A DNA stretch of 64,000 nucleotides from the NCBI GenBank assembly GCA_006739055.1, contig AP019702.1, positions 4,923,388-4,987,387 on the forward strand, given 5' to 3'. The notes below the pieces were generated by a model. It did not search any database and had not been told where the DNA came from. It worked only from the letters and a program-made list of their open reading frames with translations. This document shows positions 45,886 through 54,899 of the stretch, one piece after another. How positions within the stretch are numbered: position 1 is the first letter of the stretch; each line of letters begins with the position of its first letter. A program made the translations under genes and the position numbers. Source of the stretch: Allostella vacuolata. GTDB lineage: Bacteria; Pseudomonadota; Alphaproteobacteria; ATCC43930; Allostellaceae.

Positions 45886-48417
45886 ATGCCGCAGGCGGCA
45901 GATACCCGCGAGGCAGGCACCCGCGAGACCGTGATCGTCACCGGCAGCAGCGGCTTCCTCGGCCGTGCCATCGCCCGCCGGCTCGCCCGGAGCTACCGCG
46001 TGTTCGGCTTCGACTTCACCGTTCCCGAGGACAAGCTACCGGGTGTCGAGCCCGTCCAGCTCGACCTGACCAAGGACGACAGCGTCGCCGATGCCGTCCG
46101 GACGGTCGTGGACCGGGCCGGGCCCGCCATCGCCTCGGTCGTCCACCTGGCCGCCTACTACGACCTGTCGGGCGACGAGAACCCGAAATACGACGCGGTG
46201 ACGGTGGAGGGCAGCCGGCGCCTGATGCGCTGCCTGCAGGACCTCGCGGTCGGCCAGTTCATCCTCGCCAGCACCCTGCTGGTCCATCGCCCCACCCTGC
46301 CGGGCCGGCCGATCGACGAGGACTGGCCGATCGATCCCAAGTCCGCCTATCCCGCCTCCAAGGCGCGGACCGAGGCGGCGCTGTCGGCCGAGCATGGCGA
46401 CATCCCGCTGGTCCTGCTGCGGCCGGCCGGCGTCTATGACGAGATGTGCCGGGCGGCGTTCCTGGCGCAGCAGATCGCCAACATCCACGAGCGCCAGGTC
46501 ATCAGCCACCTCTACCCGGGCGAGCTCGACCATGGCCAGCCCTACCTGCACCTGGACGACCTGGTCGACGCCATCGCCCGCATCGTCGACCGCCGAGACC
46601 GCCTGCCCGGCGAGACCGCCCTGCTGCTGGGCGAACGGGAGACGCTGAGCTACGACCAGCTGCAGCGGCTGTTCGGCCGGCTGATCCACGACGAGGAATG
46701 GGAGACCCGGACGGTCCCCAAGGCGATGGCCAAGGCCGGCCAGTGGCTGCAGGAGGACGTGCTCGACATCGACCCCTTCGTCCAGCCCTGGATGATCGAT
46801 CGCGCCGACGACCATTACGAGGTCGACACCACCCGCGCCGAGCAGCTGCTCGACTGGCGGCCGCGCCACCGGCTGGAGGCGACCATCCCGGCGATGATCG
46901 CCGCCTTGAAGAAGGACCCTGCCGCCTGGTACGCGGCCAACAAGCTGAACGCCGAGGCGGTGGCCGCGGCCAAGGTCGAGGAGGCGCCGCCCGAACGGCT
47001 GGCCCCCGGAGAGCGGCGCGACGTGGAGGCCCGGCGGCGCGAGGACCATCGCGCGACCCGCTGGGCCCCGTTCCTGGTGGCGATGCTGGGACTGTGGCTG
47101 CTGGCCAGCCCCTTCACGCTCGGCCTGTTCGACCCGGGCGACGTCACCCCCGTGCCACCGGCGGCCGGGCGGGTCCTGGCCGAACCCGACGTCCGGGACG
47201 GCTGGCTGGCCTGGAGCGACCTCGCCTGCGGCCTCCTGCTGGTGCTGTTCGGAGCGCTCGCTCTCCGTCTCCGGCACGGCTGGGCGCGCTGGGCGACGGC
47301 CGCGGTCGGGACCTGGCTGCTGTTCGCGCCGCTGGTCTTCTGGACCGGCAGTGCCGCCGCCTATGCCAACGACACCATCATAGGCGCGCTTTCGATCCTG
47401 CTGGCCACCTGCTGGTCGAACCCGCCCGGCATCGCCTCGGTCGCGCTCAAGAGCGACGCCGACGTGCCGCTGGGCTGGAGCTACTCGCCGTCCAGCTACT
47501 CGCAGCGGGTGCCGATCGTGGTCCTGGCGTTCGTCGGCTTCCTGCTGTCGCGCTACATGGCGGCGTTCCAGCTGGGCCATGTCGACGCCGCCTGGGACCC
47601 GGTCTTCGGCGACGGGACGGAGACGGTCGTCACCTCCGAGCTGTCCCGCGCCTGGCCGATCGCCGACGCCGGCATGGGCGCCGCCGTCTACCTGATCGAG
47701 GCCCTGACCGGCCTGATCGGCGACCGCCGCCGCTGGCGCACCATGCCGTGGCTGGTCCTGGGATTCGGCCTGCTGATCGTGCCGCTGGGCGCGGTCAGCA
47801 TCGGCTTCATCATCATCCAGCCGGTGCTGATCGGCACCTGGTGCGGCATCTGCCTGGCCACGGCGGTCGTCAGCGTACTGATGATTCCCTATGCGCTCGA
47901 CGAGCTCCTGGCGACGACGCAGTTCCTGTTGCGGGCCCGGCGTGCCGGCCGGCCGCTCTGGCGCACCTTCTGGAAGGGCGGCGACAGCCTGCCCGGCGGC
48001 AAGCGGGAAGCGAGGCCGGACATCGACGCCCCGGTGGGCGAGATGCTGCGGGCCTTCCTCCTGGGTGGGGTCAGCTTCCCCTGGACGCTTGCGGCCTCGA
48101 TCGCGGTCGGCGTGGTGCTGATGGCCACGCGCCTCCTGGCCGGGACCGAGGGGGCGCTCGCCGACAGCGACCATGTCGCCGGCTGCCTCGTCATCACCGT
48201 CGCCGTCACCGCACTGGCCGAGATCGCCCGGCCGGTGCGCTTCCTCAACCTGCCGATCGGCGCCTGGCTGGTCGCCGCACCCTTCGTGCTGGACGGCGGG
48301 GGCGTCGCCTCGGCCGCCGTCGGCATCGTCGCCGGGCTGCTGCTGATCCTGTTGTCGCTGCCCCGCGGCCGGCTGAGCGGCGAGCATTACGGCGGCTGGG
48401 ACAAGGCGATCGTCTGA
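45886..48417 (+). CDS. Fusion protein: NAD-dependent epimerase, SPW repeats and VKOR-like domain
   Basis: An 843-residue, four-part protein. Residues 13-345 are an SDR/epimerase domain with TGSSGFLG (19-26) and YPASK (155-159). A charged linker leads to SPW-type membrane repeats (about 390-515: TRWAPFLVAMLGLWLLASPF, WLLFAPLVFWTG). A VKOR-like domain follows (about 540-680) with WCGIC (Cys653, Cys656) and PWLVLGFGLLIVPLG. The end (725-825) is again SPW-like (FLNLPIGAWLVAAPFVL). The loop cysteine pair of bacterial VKOR is absent. Start ATG 45886 follows GGAGGAAG. About nine to eleven helices in all; function unknown. Confidence 0.85.
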   Translation: MPQAADTREAGTRETVIVTGSSGFLGRAIARRLARSYRVFGFDFTVPEDKLPGVEPVQLDLTKDDSVADAVRTVVDRAGPAIASVVHLAAYYDLSGDENPKYDAVTVEGSRRLMRCLQDLAVGQFILASTLLVHRPTLPGRPIDEDWPIDPKSAYPASKARTEAALSAEHGDIPLVLLRPAGVYDEMCRAAFLAQQIANIHERQVISHLYPGELDHGQPYLHLDDLVDAIARIVDRRDRLPGETALLLGERETLSYDQLQRLFGRLIHDEEWETRTVPKAMAKAGQWLQEDVLDIDPFVQPWMIDRADDHYEVDTTRAEQLLDWRPRHRLEATIPAMIAALKKDPAAWYAANKLNAEAVAAAKVEEAPPERLAPGERRDVEARRREDHRATRWAPFLVAMLGLWLLASPFTLGLFDPGDVTPVPPAAGRVLAEPDVRDGWLAWSDLACGLLLVLFGALALRLRHGWARWATAAVGTWLLFAPLVFWTGSAAAYANDTIIGALSILLATCWSNPPGIASVALKSDADVPLGWSYSPSSYSQRVPIVVLAFVGFLLSRYMAAFQLGHVDAAWDPVFGDGTETVVTSELSRAWPIADAGMGAAVYLIEALTGLIGDRRRWRTMPWLVLGFGLLIVPLGAVSIGFIIIQPVLIGTWCGICLATAVVSVLMIPYALDELLATTQFLLRARRAGRPLWRTFWKGGDSLPGGKREARPDIDAPVGEMLRAFLLGGVSFPWTLAASIAVGVVLMATRLLAGTEGALADSDHVAGCLVITVAVTALAEIARPVRFLNLPIGAWLVAAPFVLDGGGVASAAVGIVAGLLLILLSLPRGRLSGEHYGGWDKAIV

Positions 48418-48535
48418 TCCCGCCGCGCGCCAGGGAGCCGAGGAGCCGGTCACGGCGTTAACACCCGCTGCGGGCCATCCGATGCCCGTGGAGCGGGAAC
48501 CGTCGACGCGTCGAGGAGGACGAAGGGGGCAGCGG

Positions 48536-49285
48536 ATGGGCGAGACGATACCCTATTGCGGGACGGGTCCCGTGCCGGCGGAGATCTGGGCCCGCTGGAA
48601 CATGGATCCGGTGCTGCTGGCCCTGCTCGGCCTGGCCGCGCTGACCCTGGTGCTCCGCCGCCCCGATGGCCACCGCGCGGCCTGCGCCGGCGGCGCCTGG
48701 GCCCTGCTCGCGGTAGCCTTCGTGTCGCCGCTCTGCGCGCTCTCGTCCGCCCTCTTCTCCGCCCGCGCCATCCATCACCTGGTCCTGCTGGTCGGCGCGG
48801 CGCCGCTCATCGCCGCGGCCCTGCCCCGGTCGGCCCTGCCGCGCCGGGGAGGCGGCGGCCTGCTGCTGGCGACCCTGGCGCAGACGATCGCGCTCTGGCT
48901 GTGGCACATGCCCGGCCCCTATGCCGCGGCCCTGGCCAGCGACCCGCTCTACTGGCTGATGCAGGCGACGCTCCTCGGCAGCGCAGTGCTGTTCTGGAGC
49001 ACGCTGCGCGCCGGCCGGCACGACGGCGTGGCCAGCCTGTCGGCACTGCTGGCGACGGTGATGCAGATGGGCCTGCTGGGCGCCCTCCTCACCTTCGTGC
49101 CGGCGCCGCTCTACGCCCCGCACTTCGCGACGACGCTCGCCTGGGGCCTGACGCCGCTGGAGGACCAGCAGCTGGCCGGCCTCGTCATGTGGGTGCCGGC
49201 CGCTCTGCCCTACCTGGCGGCGGCACTCGTTCCCGTCGCCGGCTGGCTCGCGGCCGGACGGCCAAGCCCGGACCCGCGCGCGTGA
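48536..49285 (+). CDS. ctaG: Cytochrome c oxidase assembly protein, CtaG (caa3_CtaG) family
   Basis: A 249-residue membrane protein with about seven helices, of the Caa3_CtaG type (not the Cox11 type). Typical are PYCGTGPVPAEIWARWNMDP near the N-terminus, LFSARAIHHLVLLVGAAPLIA, and ALWLWHMPGPY with conserved histidines for copper. It helps assemble the copper site of heme-copper oxidases. The ATG at 48536 has AAGGGGG upstream; a start at 48482 is possible. The stop overlaps the GTG of the next gene (GTGA). First gene of the oxidase locus. Confidence 0.88.
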   Translation: MGETIPYCGTGPVPAEIWARWNMDPVLLALLGLAALTLVLRRPDGHRAACAGGAWALLAVAFVSPLCALSSALFSARAIHHLVLLVGAAPLIAAALPRSALPRRGGGGLLLATLAQTIALWLWHMPGPYAAALASDPLYWLMQATLLGSAVLFWSTLRAGRHDGVASLSALLATVMQMGLLGALLTFVPAPLYAPHFATTLAWGLTPLEDQQLAGLVMWVPAALPYLAAALVPVAGWLAAGRPSPDPRA

Positions 49286-49809
49286 CCGCGGCGTGGCTGA
49301 AGATCCTGCACATCGCCGCCCTGTCGACCTGGTGCGCGGGCCTGCTGGTCCTGCCCGGGGTGATCGCCCCGCTGGGACGGATGGTCCGGCGCGACGAGTG
49401 GGAGGCGCCGGCGGCCCGGCAGCTGCGCAGCTTCGCCCGGGCCTGCTACCTGGCCGTGGCCTCGCCGGCGGCGGTGCTGACGATCGGCAGCGGCATGGCC
49501 CTGATCTTCCAGCGCGAGGCCTTCGCGCCCTGGCTCTTCGCCAAGCTGCTGCTGGTGGGCGGAATGGCCCTGGTCCACATGCAATGCGGGCGCGTCATCG
49601 TCGGGCTGGCGAAGCCCGACGGGCGGGCCCCGCGCCTCCTGCCGCCCGTGCTGCTGACGGTCGCGGGCGTCCTGATCCTGGGCGTGCTGTGGCTCGTGCT
49701 GGCCAAGCCCGTCATCGACTCGACGCTCTTCCCCGACTGGCTGCGCCGGCCACGGCCGGCGCAGTCCGGCGACGGTCAGTCCTCGTTCTCCAGCATCATG
49801 CCGATCTGA
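49282..49809 (+). CDS. CopD/HemJ-like membrane protein
   Basis: A 175-residue protein with about four helices and conserved histidine-bearing WLKILHIAALSTWCAGLLVLPG at the N-terminus, as in CopD-family and HemJ-like proteins. A Met-His pair (LVHMQCG) is in helix three. It starts at GTG 49282, overlapping the ctaG stop by four bases, so it belongs to the oxidase assembly group; handling of copper or heme is plausible. Its last 34 bases overlap a convergent DUF2231 gene. Confidence 0.82.
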   Translation: MTAAWLKILHIAALSTWCAGLLVLPGVIAPLGRMVRRDEWEAPAARQLRSFARACYLAVASPAAVLTIGSGMALIFQREAFAPWLFAKLLLVGGMALVHMQCGRVIVGLAKPDGRAPRLLPPVLLTVAGVLILGVLWLVLAKPVIDSTLFPDWLRRPRPAQSGDGQSSFSSIMPI

Positions 49810-50261
49810 TGCTCGAACACCAGCTTGCCGCCGTGCCACCCGGCCAGTCCGACGAAGACCGCCGCCAGCCCCGACAGCAGGATGCCCCAGGGCAGCGGCG
49901 AGGCGAGGGGATCGGCCAGCCGCATCCCCCAGTTCGCGCCCGCGACCGAGAGCAGCATCATCGCGGCCACGAAATGCGTCCAGCTGGCGGGCCGGCGGCG
50001 AATGCCAGGGGCGAGCAGGATCTCCACCGTCCCGACCAGGCCCGCCAGCACACCCAGGCCGAAGGCGAAGCCGCTCGCCCACAGGGCGGCGCGGACCCAG
50101 AAGGGGTCGGCCGTCCACCAGAAGAACACGTCGCAGCCGAGCGTGGACATGACCAGGGCGATCGGGAAGGTGACCATCATTGCGTGGATCGGGTGGCCGG
50201 CGAGCGCCACCCGCGAGCTGATGTCGTGGTAGCGGGGGTCGCGCAGGTGGGGCTCGGTCAT
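49776..50261 (-). CDS. DUF2231 membrane protein
   Basis: A 161-residue protein with four membrane helices. The HPIHAMMVTFPIAL motif near residue 23 is the DUF2231 hallmark, with further conserved GLVGTVEILL and HFVAAMMLLSVAG. Often linked to cytochromes and heme-copper oxidase genes; possibly heme-binding (inference). It lies on the opposite strand inside the oxidase locus, overlapping the CopD-like gene tail by 34 bases and, with its start, the likely coxB start by 15 bases. Confidence 0.85.
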   Translation of the reverse strand: MTEPHLRDPRYHDISSRVALAGHPIHAMMVTFPIALVMSTLGCDVFFWWTADPFWVRAALWASGFAFGLGVLAGLVGTVEILLAPGIRRRPASWTHFVAAMMLLSVAGANWGMRLADPLASPLPWGILLSGLAAVFVGLAGWHGGKLVFEHQIGMMLENED

Positions 50262-51293
50262 GCCATCGGCTTCCGTTGGCTCGGGTGGGGTCCAGGTGGC
50301 GCGGCCGGCCACCCCCGTGCAACGCGGCGCGGCCGCCGGGGTTTCCTGCTGCCGGCCGCGGCCGGCGTCCTCGCCGGGTGCGAAGGCCCCCTGTCGGCCC
50401 TCGATCCGGCCGGCCCCGGGGCGGCCGGCATCGCCATGCTCTGGTGGTGGATGCTGGGCGGGGCGACCGTGATCCTGGCCGCCGTGATGGGCCTTCTGTT
50501 CTATGCCTTGCGGACCGACACGCCGCGGCGGGCCCCGTCGACGCTGATGCTGCTCGGCGGGGCGGGGATGGCCCTCCCCCTGCTGGTGCTGACCCTGCTG
50601 CTGGTCTTTTCCCTGCGCACCGGCGAGGCGCTGCTGCCCCGCGCCAACGGCGAGACGCCGTTCCGGGTCGAGGCCCATGCCCGGCAATGGTGGTGGGAAT
50701 TCATCTACCCGGACGTCGAAGGCCGGCCGCTGCACACGGCGGGCGAGCTGCACATCCCGGCCGGGCGGGCGGTCGAGGTGCGGGTCGTCGCCCATGACGT
50801 GATCCACAGCTTCTGGGTGCCGCGCCTCGGCGGCAAGATGGACGCCATTCCCGGCCACCCCAACCGCATCCGCCTGCAGGCGGATGCGCCCGGCACCTAT
50901 CGCGGCCAATGCGCGGAGTTCTGCGGCGTGCAGCACACCTTCATGGGCTTCCTGGTCATCGCCCATGCCGAGGACCGCTTCGGCGAGCGGATGCAGGCCC
51001 TGGCCCGCCCGCCCGCCGCCGACCACCCCGGGGCGGCCGACTTCGCGGCATCCTGCGGCGCCTGCCACAGCGCCGACGCGCGCCGCCCGCACGGCGCCGG
51101 GCCGAACCTGGCCGGCGTCGCCAGCCGGCGCTGGCTGGGCGGCGGGGCGCTGGCGGACGACGCGCCGGACCGGTTCATCCGCTGGATCGCCCGGCACCCG
51201 GAGCTGAAGCCCGGCAGCCGCGAGCCCGACCACGCGCTGCTGCCGGCCGACGCGGCCGGGCGGATCGCCCGCTTCCTGGAGGACCTGCGTTGA
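50247..51293 (+). CDS. coxB: Cytochrome c oxidase subunit II with C-terminal cytochrome c domain
   Basis: Caa3-type subunit II. A lipoprotein-like leader (RRGRRGFLLPAAAGVLAGC, lipobox Cys45) is followed by two membrane helices and the CuA domain (ARQWWWEFIYPD, GTYRGQCAEFCGVQHTFMGF holding Cys, Glu, Cys, His, Met), then a cytochrome c domain with CGACH. The cytochrome c domain makes it independent of a soluble donor. No ATG, GTG or TTG is in frame near the leader except GTG at 50247, which overlaps the start of the divergent DUF2231 gene. The start is therefore tentative. Its stop overlaps the TTG start of the next gene. Confidence 0.88.
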   Translation: MGLGHAIGFRWLGWGPGGAAGHPRATRRGRRGFLLPAAAGVLAGCEGPLSALDPAGPGAAGIAMLWWWMLGGATVILAAVMGLLFYALRTDTPRRAPSTLMLLGGAGMALPLLVLTLLLVFSLRTGEALLPRANGETPFRVEAHARQWWWEFIYPDVEGRPLHTAGELHIPAGRAVEVRVVAHDVIHSFWVPRLGGKMDAIPGHPNRIRLQADAPGTYRGQCAEFCGVQHTFMGFLVIAHAEDRFGERMQALARPPAADHPGAADFAASCGACHSADARRPHGAGPNLAGVASRRWLGGGALADDAPDRFIRWIARHPELKPGSREPDHALLPADAAGRIARFLEDLR

Positions 51294-53803
51294 GCGGCAC
51301 CCCGCAACGGTCGGAGCCCGGCGCCTCCACGGCCAACCCTCCCCCACCCGGACTCGACGGCGCGCTGGAGGCCCTCTGGGGCACGCCGCGGGGCTGGGGC
51401 CGGCTGTCGGCCGTCAACCATACGATCGTCGGCCGGCGCTTCATCGTCACCGCCTTCGTCTTCTTCGCGATCGGCGGGCTACTGGCGATGCTGATCCGCG
51501 CGCAGCTGGCGACCCCGGCCAACGCCTTCCTGGGTGCCGCCGTCTACAACCAGATCTTCACCATGCATGGCACGGTGATGATGTTCCTGTTCGCCATCCC
51601 GATGTTCGAGGGGCTGGCGGTCTACCTGCTGCCGAAGATGCTGGGGGCGCGCGACCTCGCCTTCCCGCGCCTCAGCGCCTACGGCTACTGGTGCTATCTC
51701 TTCGGCGGGGCGCTGGTGGTGGGATCGCTGGTCCTGGGCGTCGCCCCCGACAGCGGCTGGTTCATGTACACGCCCCTGTCGTCGCGACCCTATTCGCCCG
51801 GGATCCATGCCGACGTCTGGCTGATCGGCATCACCTTCGTCGAGGTGTCGGCCGTCGCGGCCGCGGTCGAGATCGTGGTGTCGGTGCTGAAGGTCCGCGC
51901 CGCGGGCATGGCGCTCAATCGCATGCCGATCTTCGCCTGGTACCTGCTGGTGACGGCGGGGATGATGCTGGTCGGCTTCCCGCCGCTGATCCTGGGCTCG
52001 ATCCTGCTGGAGCTGGAGCGGGCCTTCGGCTGGCCCTTCTTCGACCCGCTCCGCGGCGGCGACCCGCTCTTGTGGCAGCACCTGTTCTGGCTGTTCGGCC
52101 ATCCCGAGGTCTACATCATCTTCCTGCCGGCGGCGGGCGTGGTCTCGACCGTGCTGCCGGTCTTTGCCCGCCGCCCGCTGGTCGGCTACAGCTGGATCGT
52201 CGTCAGCATCATCGCCATGGCCTTCCTCAGCTTCGGGCTGTGGGTGCACCACATGTTCGCCGTCGGCATCCCGCACCTGGCGCTGGGCTTCTTCTCGGCC
52301 GCCAGCATGATGGTGGCGATCCCGACCGCCGTGCAGATCTTCGCCTGGATCGGCACCCTGCTGCGCGGCCGGCCGGTCTTCCAGCTGCCGATGCTGTTCA
52401 TCTGCGGCTTCTTCTTCATCTTCGTGGCGGGCGGGCTGACCGGCGTGATGCTGGCGGTGGTGCCGTTCGACTGGCAGGTGCACGACACCCACTTCGTGGT
52501 CGCCCACCTGCACTATGTCCTGATCGGCGGCTTCCTGTTCCCGATGATGGCCGGCGCCTACTATTGGCTGCCGCATTTCACCGGCCGGATGCCCGTGCAC
52601 CATCTCGGCACCGCGTCCTTCTGGCTGGTGTTCGTCGGCTTCAACCTGACCTTCCTGCCGATGCACCTGACGGGGCTGCTCGGCATGCCGCGGCGGGTCT
52701 ACACCTATGCGCCCGGCCTCGGCTGGGACGCCCTCAACCTGCTGTCCTCGGTCGCCTCGTTCGTGATGGCGATCGGCTTCGCGCTGTTCGTCGTCGACAT
52801 CGCCCTGCAGCGGCGCTTCGGCCGGCCGGCGCCGGCCGACCCCTGGGGGGCGGGGACGCTGGAATGGGCGATGCCCCTGCCCCCGCCCAGCTACAACTTC
52901 GCCAGCCAGCCGGCGGTGGACGGCCCCCTGGAGCCGACGCGGCTGGCGACGGCGATCATGACCGGCGAGCAGCATCTGGGCGTCACCCGCAACGGCTGGC
53001 GGGAGACGCTGGGGGTGGACGCCGCGACCGGCCGGCCCGACCAGGTCCTGCTGCTGCCCGGCCCGACCTTCCTGCCGCTGTGGATGGCGCTGGCGACCGG
53101 CACCTTCTTCGTCTCCGCACTCTTCAAGCTCTACCTGCTGTCGCTCGCCGGTGCCGCAGCCGTGCTGGTCCTCGCGATCCTGTGGCTGTGGAGCATGGGC
53201 GAGCGGCGCGATCCGCCACTGGTGCCGATCGGCCTCGGTCAGTCGGCGCTGGCGGGGCCGGCCGACCGGCGCTCGCCGCTCCATGCCGCGCTCGCCTGCA
53301 CGCTGGTCGCCGACGCCTCGTTCTTCGCCTCGCTCGCCTTCGGCTATGCCTTCCTGTGGGTGATCGCGCCCAACTGGCCGCCGCCCGCGCTCCCGGCGCC
53401 GAGCCCGGCCCTGGCCGCCATGGCGGCGGCGGGGCTGGTCGCGACGACGCTGGGCGCCTGGCGGGCCGGCCGCGCCCGCTCGCCGGTCGCACCGCTCGCC
53501 CTGTCGGCGCTGGGCGCCGCGGTCGCGATGGGCGCCCTGGCCGCGACGATCGACCGGCTGCCGTCGGTGTCGGCCCATGCCTACGGCGCCGCCTCGGCCG
53601 CGCTCGGCGCCTATGCGCTGTTCCACTGCGGGCTGGCGCTGGTGGCCGCGCTCTACACCATCGCCCGGGTCCGGGCCGGGTTCGTCTCGCCCGTGCGCCA
53701 TCTGGCCTTGTGCAACACGCGCCTTCTGGCCGGATATGCGGCGGTCACCGGCCTGATCGTGGTGGCGCTGCTGCACGCGGTGCCCGCCATGGTCGCGCCG
53801 TGA
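51290..53803 (+). CDS. Fused cytochrome c oxidase subunits I and III
   Basis: An 837-residue fusion. Subunit I (about 1-580) has the heme and CuB ligands in FTMHGTVMMF, LFGHPEVY (with the proton-channel glutamate, A1-type), WVHHMFAVG and HDTHFVVAHLHY. Subunit III follows (about 590-837), with HAALACTLVADASFFASLAFGYAFLWV and a shorter helical set. It reduces oxygen to water in the inner membrane with proton pumping. The start is TTG at 51290, overlapping the coxB stop (TTGA); the stop overlaps the GTG of the following gene (GTGA). Confidence 0.93.
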   Translation: MSGTPQRSEPGASTANPPPPGLDGALEALWGTPRGWGRLSAVNHTIVGRRFIVTAFVFFAIGGLLAMLIRAQLATPANAFLGAAVYNQIFTMHGTVMMFLFAIPMFEGLAVYLLPKMLGARDLAFPRLSAYGYWCYLFGGALVVGSLVLGVAPDSGWFMYTPLSSRPYSPGIHADVWLIGITFVEVSAVAAAVEIVVSVLKVRAAGMALNRMPIFAWYLLVTAGMMLVGFPPLILGSILLELERAFGWPFFDPLRGGDPLLWQHLFWLFGHPEVYIIFLPAAGVVSTVLPVFARRPLVGYSWIVVSIIAMAFLSFGLWVHHMFAVGIPHLALGFFSAASMMVAIPTAVQIFAWIGTLLRGRPVFQLPMLFICGFFFIFVAGGLTGVMLAVVPFDWQVHDTHFVVAHLHYVLIGGFLFPMMAGAYYWLPHFTGRMPVHHLGTASFWLVFVGFNLTFLPMHLTGLLGMPRRVYTYAPGLGWDALNLLSSVASFVMAIGFALFVVDIALQRRFGRPAPADPWGAGTLEWAMPLPPPSYNFASQPAVDGPLEPTRLATAIMTGEQHLGVTRNGWRETLGVDAATGRPDQVLLLPGPTFLPLWMALATGTFFVSALFKLYLLSLAGAAAVLVLAILWLWSMGERRDPPLVPIGLGQSALAGPADRRSPLHAALACTLVADASFFASLAFGYAFLWVIAPNWPPPALPAPSPALAAMAAAGLVATTLGAWRAGRARSPVAPLALSALGAAVAMGALAATIDRLPSVSAHAYGAASAALGAYALFHCGLALVAALYTIARVRAGFVSPVRHLALCNTRLLAGYAAVTGLIVVALLHAVPAMVAP

Positions 53804-54114
53804 CCGCGGATCGCCGGGCCGCGCACGGGCTGGCGACGGCGCTCGCCGCCTTCACCCTGTGGGCGGTCGCCTTCACCGCGCTCTATGTCGTCCAGGCCTT
53901 GGGCTGCCGCTACGCCTGGAGCCCGCTGCTGCACCAGGCGATGCTGTTCGGGGTGTGGCTGGTGCCGTCCGTGGCGCTGGCCCTGATGCTGGGCTTCGCC
54001 TGGACGGCGCGGCGCGGCCGCATGGCCCGGGTCGGGCTGGCCGCCACCGCGGCCGCGCTCGTCTCGACCCTGTGGACCGGCCTGCCGCTGCTCCTGGCGT
54101 CGACTTGCGTCTGA
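53800..54114 (+). CDS. Small membrane protein of the oxidase operon
   Basis: A 104-residue protein with three helices (FTLWAVAFTALYVVQALGC; AMLFGVWLVPSVALALMLGFA; LVSTLWTGLPLLLAS). Not recognised as subunit IV, though its position and GTGA overlap with the coxA-coxC fusion make it a probable accessory subunit or assembly factor. It ends two bases from the convergent ABC-transporter gene. Confidence 0.7.
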   Translation: MTADRRAAHGLATALAAFTLWAVAFTALYVVQALGCRYAWSPLLHQAMLFGVWLVPSVALALMLGFAWTARRGRMARVGLAATAAALVSTLWTGLPLLLASTCV

Positions 54115-54116
54115 CG

Positions 54117-54899
54117 CTACAGGACGCTGCCGACGAACTGCTGGAACTCGATGGTCTGCGGCCGGGCGAACAGCTCCGCCGTCGGGCCCGATTCCCATAC
54201 CCGGCCGCGATGCATGAAGATGACCGAGTGGGCGACCCGCCTGGCGAAGCCCATCTCGTGGGTGACGAGGATCATCGTCATGCCACCCCGCGACAGGTCC
54301 TCCATCACCTTCAGCACCTCGACCGTCAGCTCGGGGTCGAGCGCCGAGGTCACCTCGTCGAACAGCATCACCTGGGGCGAGAGGGCCAGCGACCGGGCGA
54401 TGGCGACGCGCTGCTGCTGCCCGCCGGACAGCTGCTCGGGATAGGCCTGCGCCTTCTCCGCCAGGCCGACCTGCTCCAGCACGGCGAGCGCGATCCGCCG
54501 CGCGTCCGCCTTCGGCTTCTTCTGCACCAGCGTCAGGGCGAGCGTGATGTTCCGCTCCACCGTCAGGTGGGGGAACAGGTTGTAGCTCTGGAACACCATG
54601 CCGACGTCGCTGCGCAGCTGCGCCTTGTTCCAGCTGCCGGGCCGGCCGACCTGGTGCCCGCAGATCTCGATCGTGCCGCCCTGGATGTCCTCCAGCCCGT
54701 TCAGGCAGCGCAGCATGGTGCTCTTGCCCGACCCGCTGCGCCCGACCACCGCCACCATCTGTCCCGGCTGGACCGCGAAGGACACCCCGTCCAGCACCTT
54801 GAGCGGCCCGAAGGACTTCTCCAGCCCGGTCACGCGGACGATGGGCACCTGGTCGATCGGCTGGCCCTCGGCCGGCAGGACCGCTTCAGCGCGCGACAT
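54117..54899 (-). CDS. Polar amino acid ABC transporter ATP-binding protein
   Basis: A 260-residue ATPase of the HisP/GlnQ type. Walker A GRSGSGKST, VGMVFQSYNLFPHLTV (Q-loop region), signature LSGGQQQRVAIARSL, Walker B VMLFDEVTSALD and the switch histidine in LVTHEM are all intact. It energises uptake through the two permeases upstream. The ATG at 54899 overlaps the previous permease by 14 bases. Last gene of the transporter operon. Confidence 0.96.
   Translation of the reverse strand: MSRAEAVLPAEGQPIDQVPIVRVTGLEKSFGPLKVLDGVSFAVQPGQMVAVVGRSGSGKSTMLRCLNGLEDIQGGTIEICGHQVGRPGSWNKAQLRSDVGMVFQSYNLFPHLTVERNITLALTLVQKKPKADARRIALAVLEQVGLAEKAQAYPEQLSGGQQQRVAIARSLALSPQVMLFDEVTSALDPELTVEVLKVMEDLSRGGMTMILVTHEMGFARRVAHSVIFMHRGRVWESGPTAELFARPQTIEFQQFVGSVL

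Noticed and set aside
46036-48453. An 805-codon minus-strand frame opposite the epimerase-VKOR fusion
   Set aside because: Repetitive Arg/Gly/Asp-rich text without any domain; the sense strand encodes a coherent multi-domain protein.
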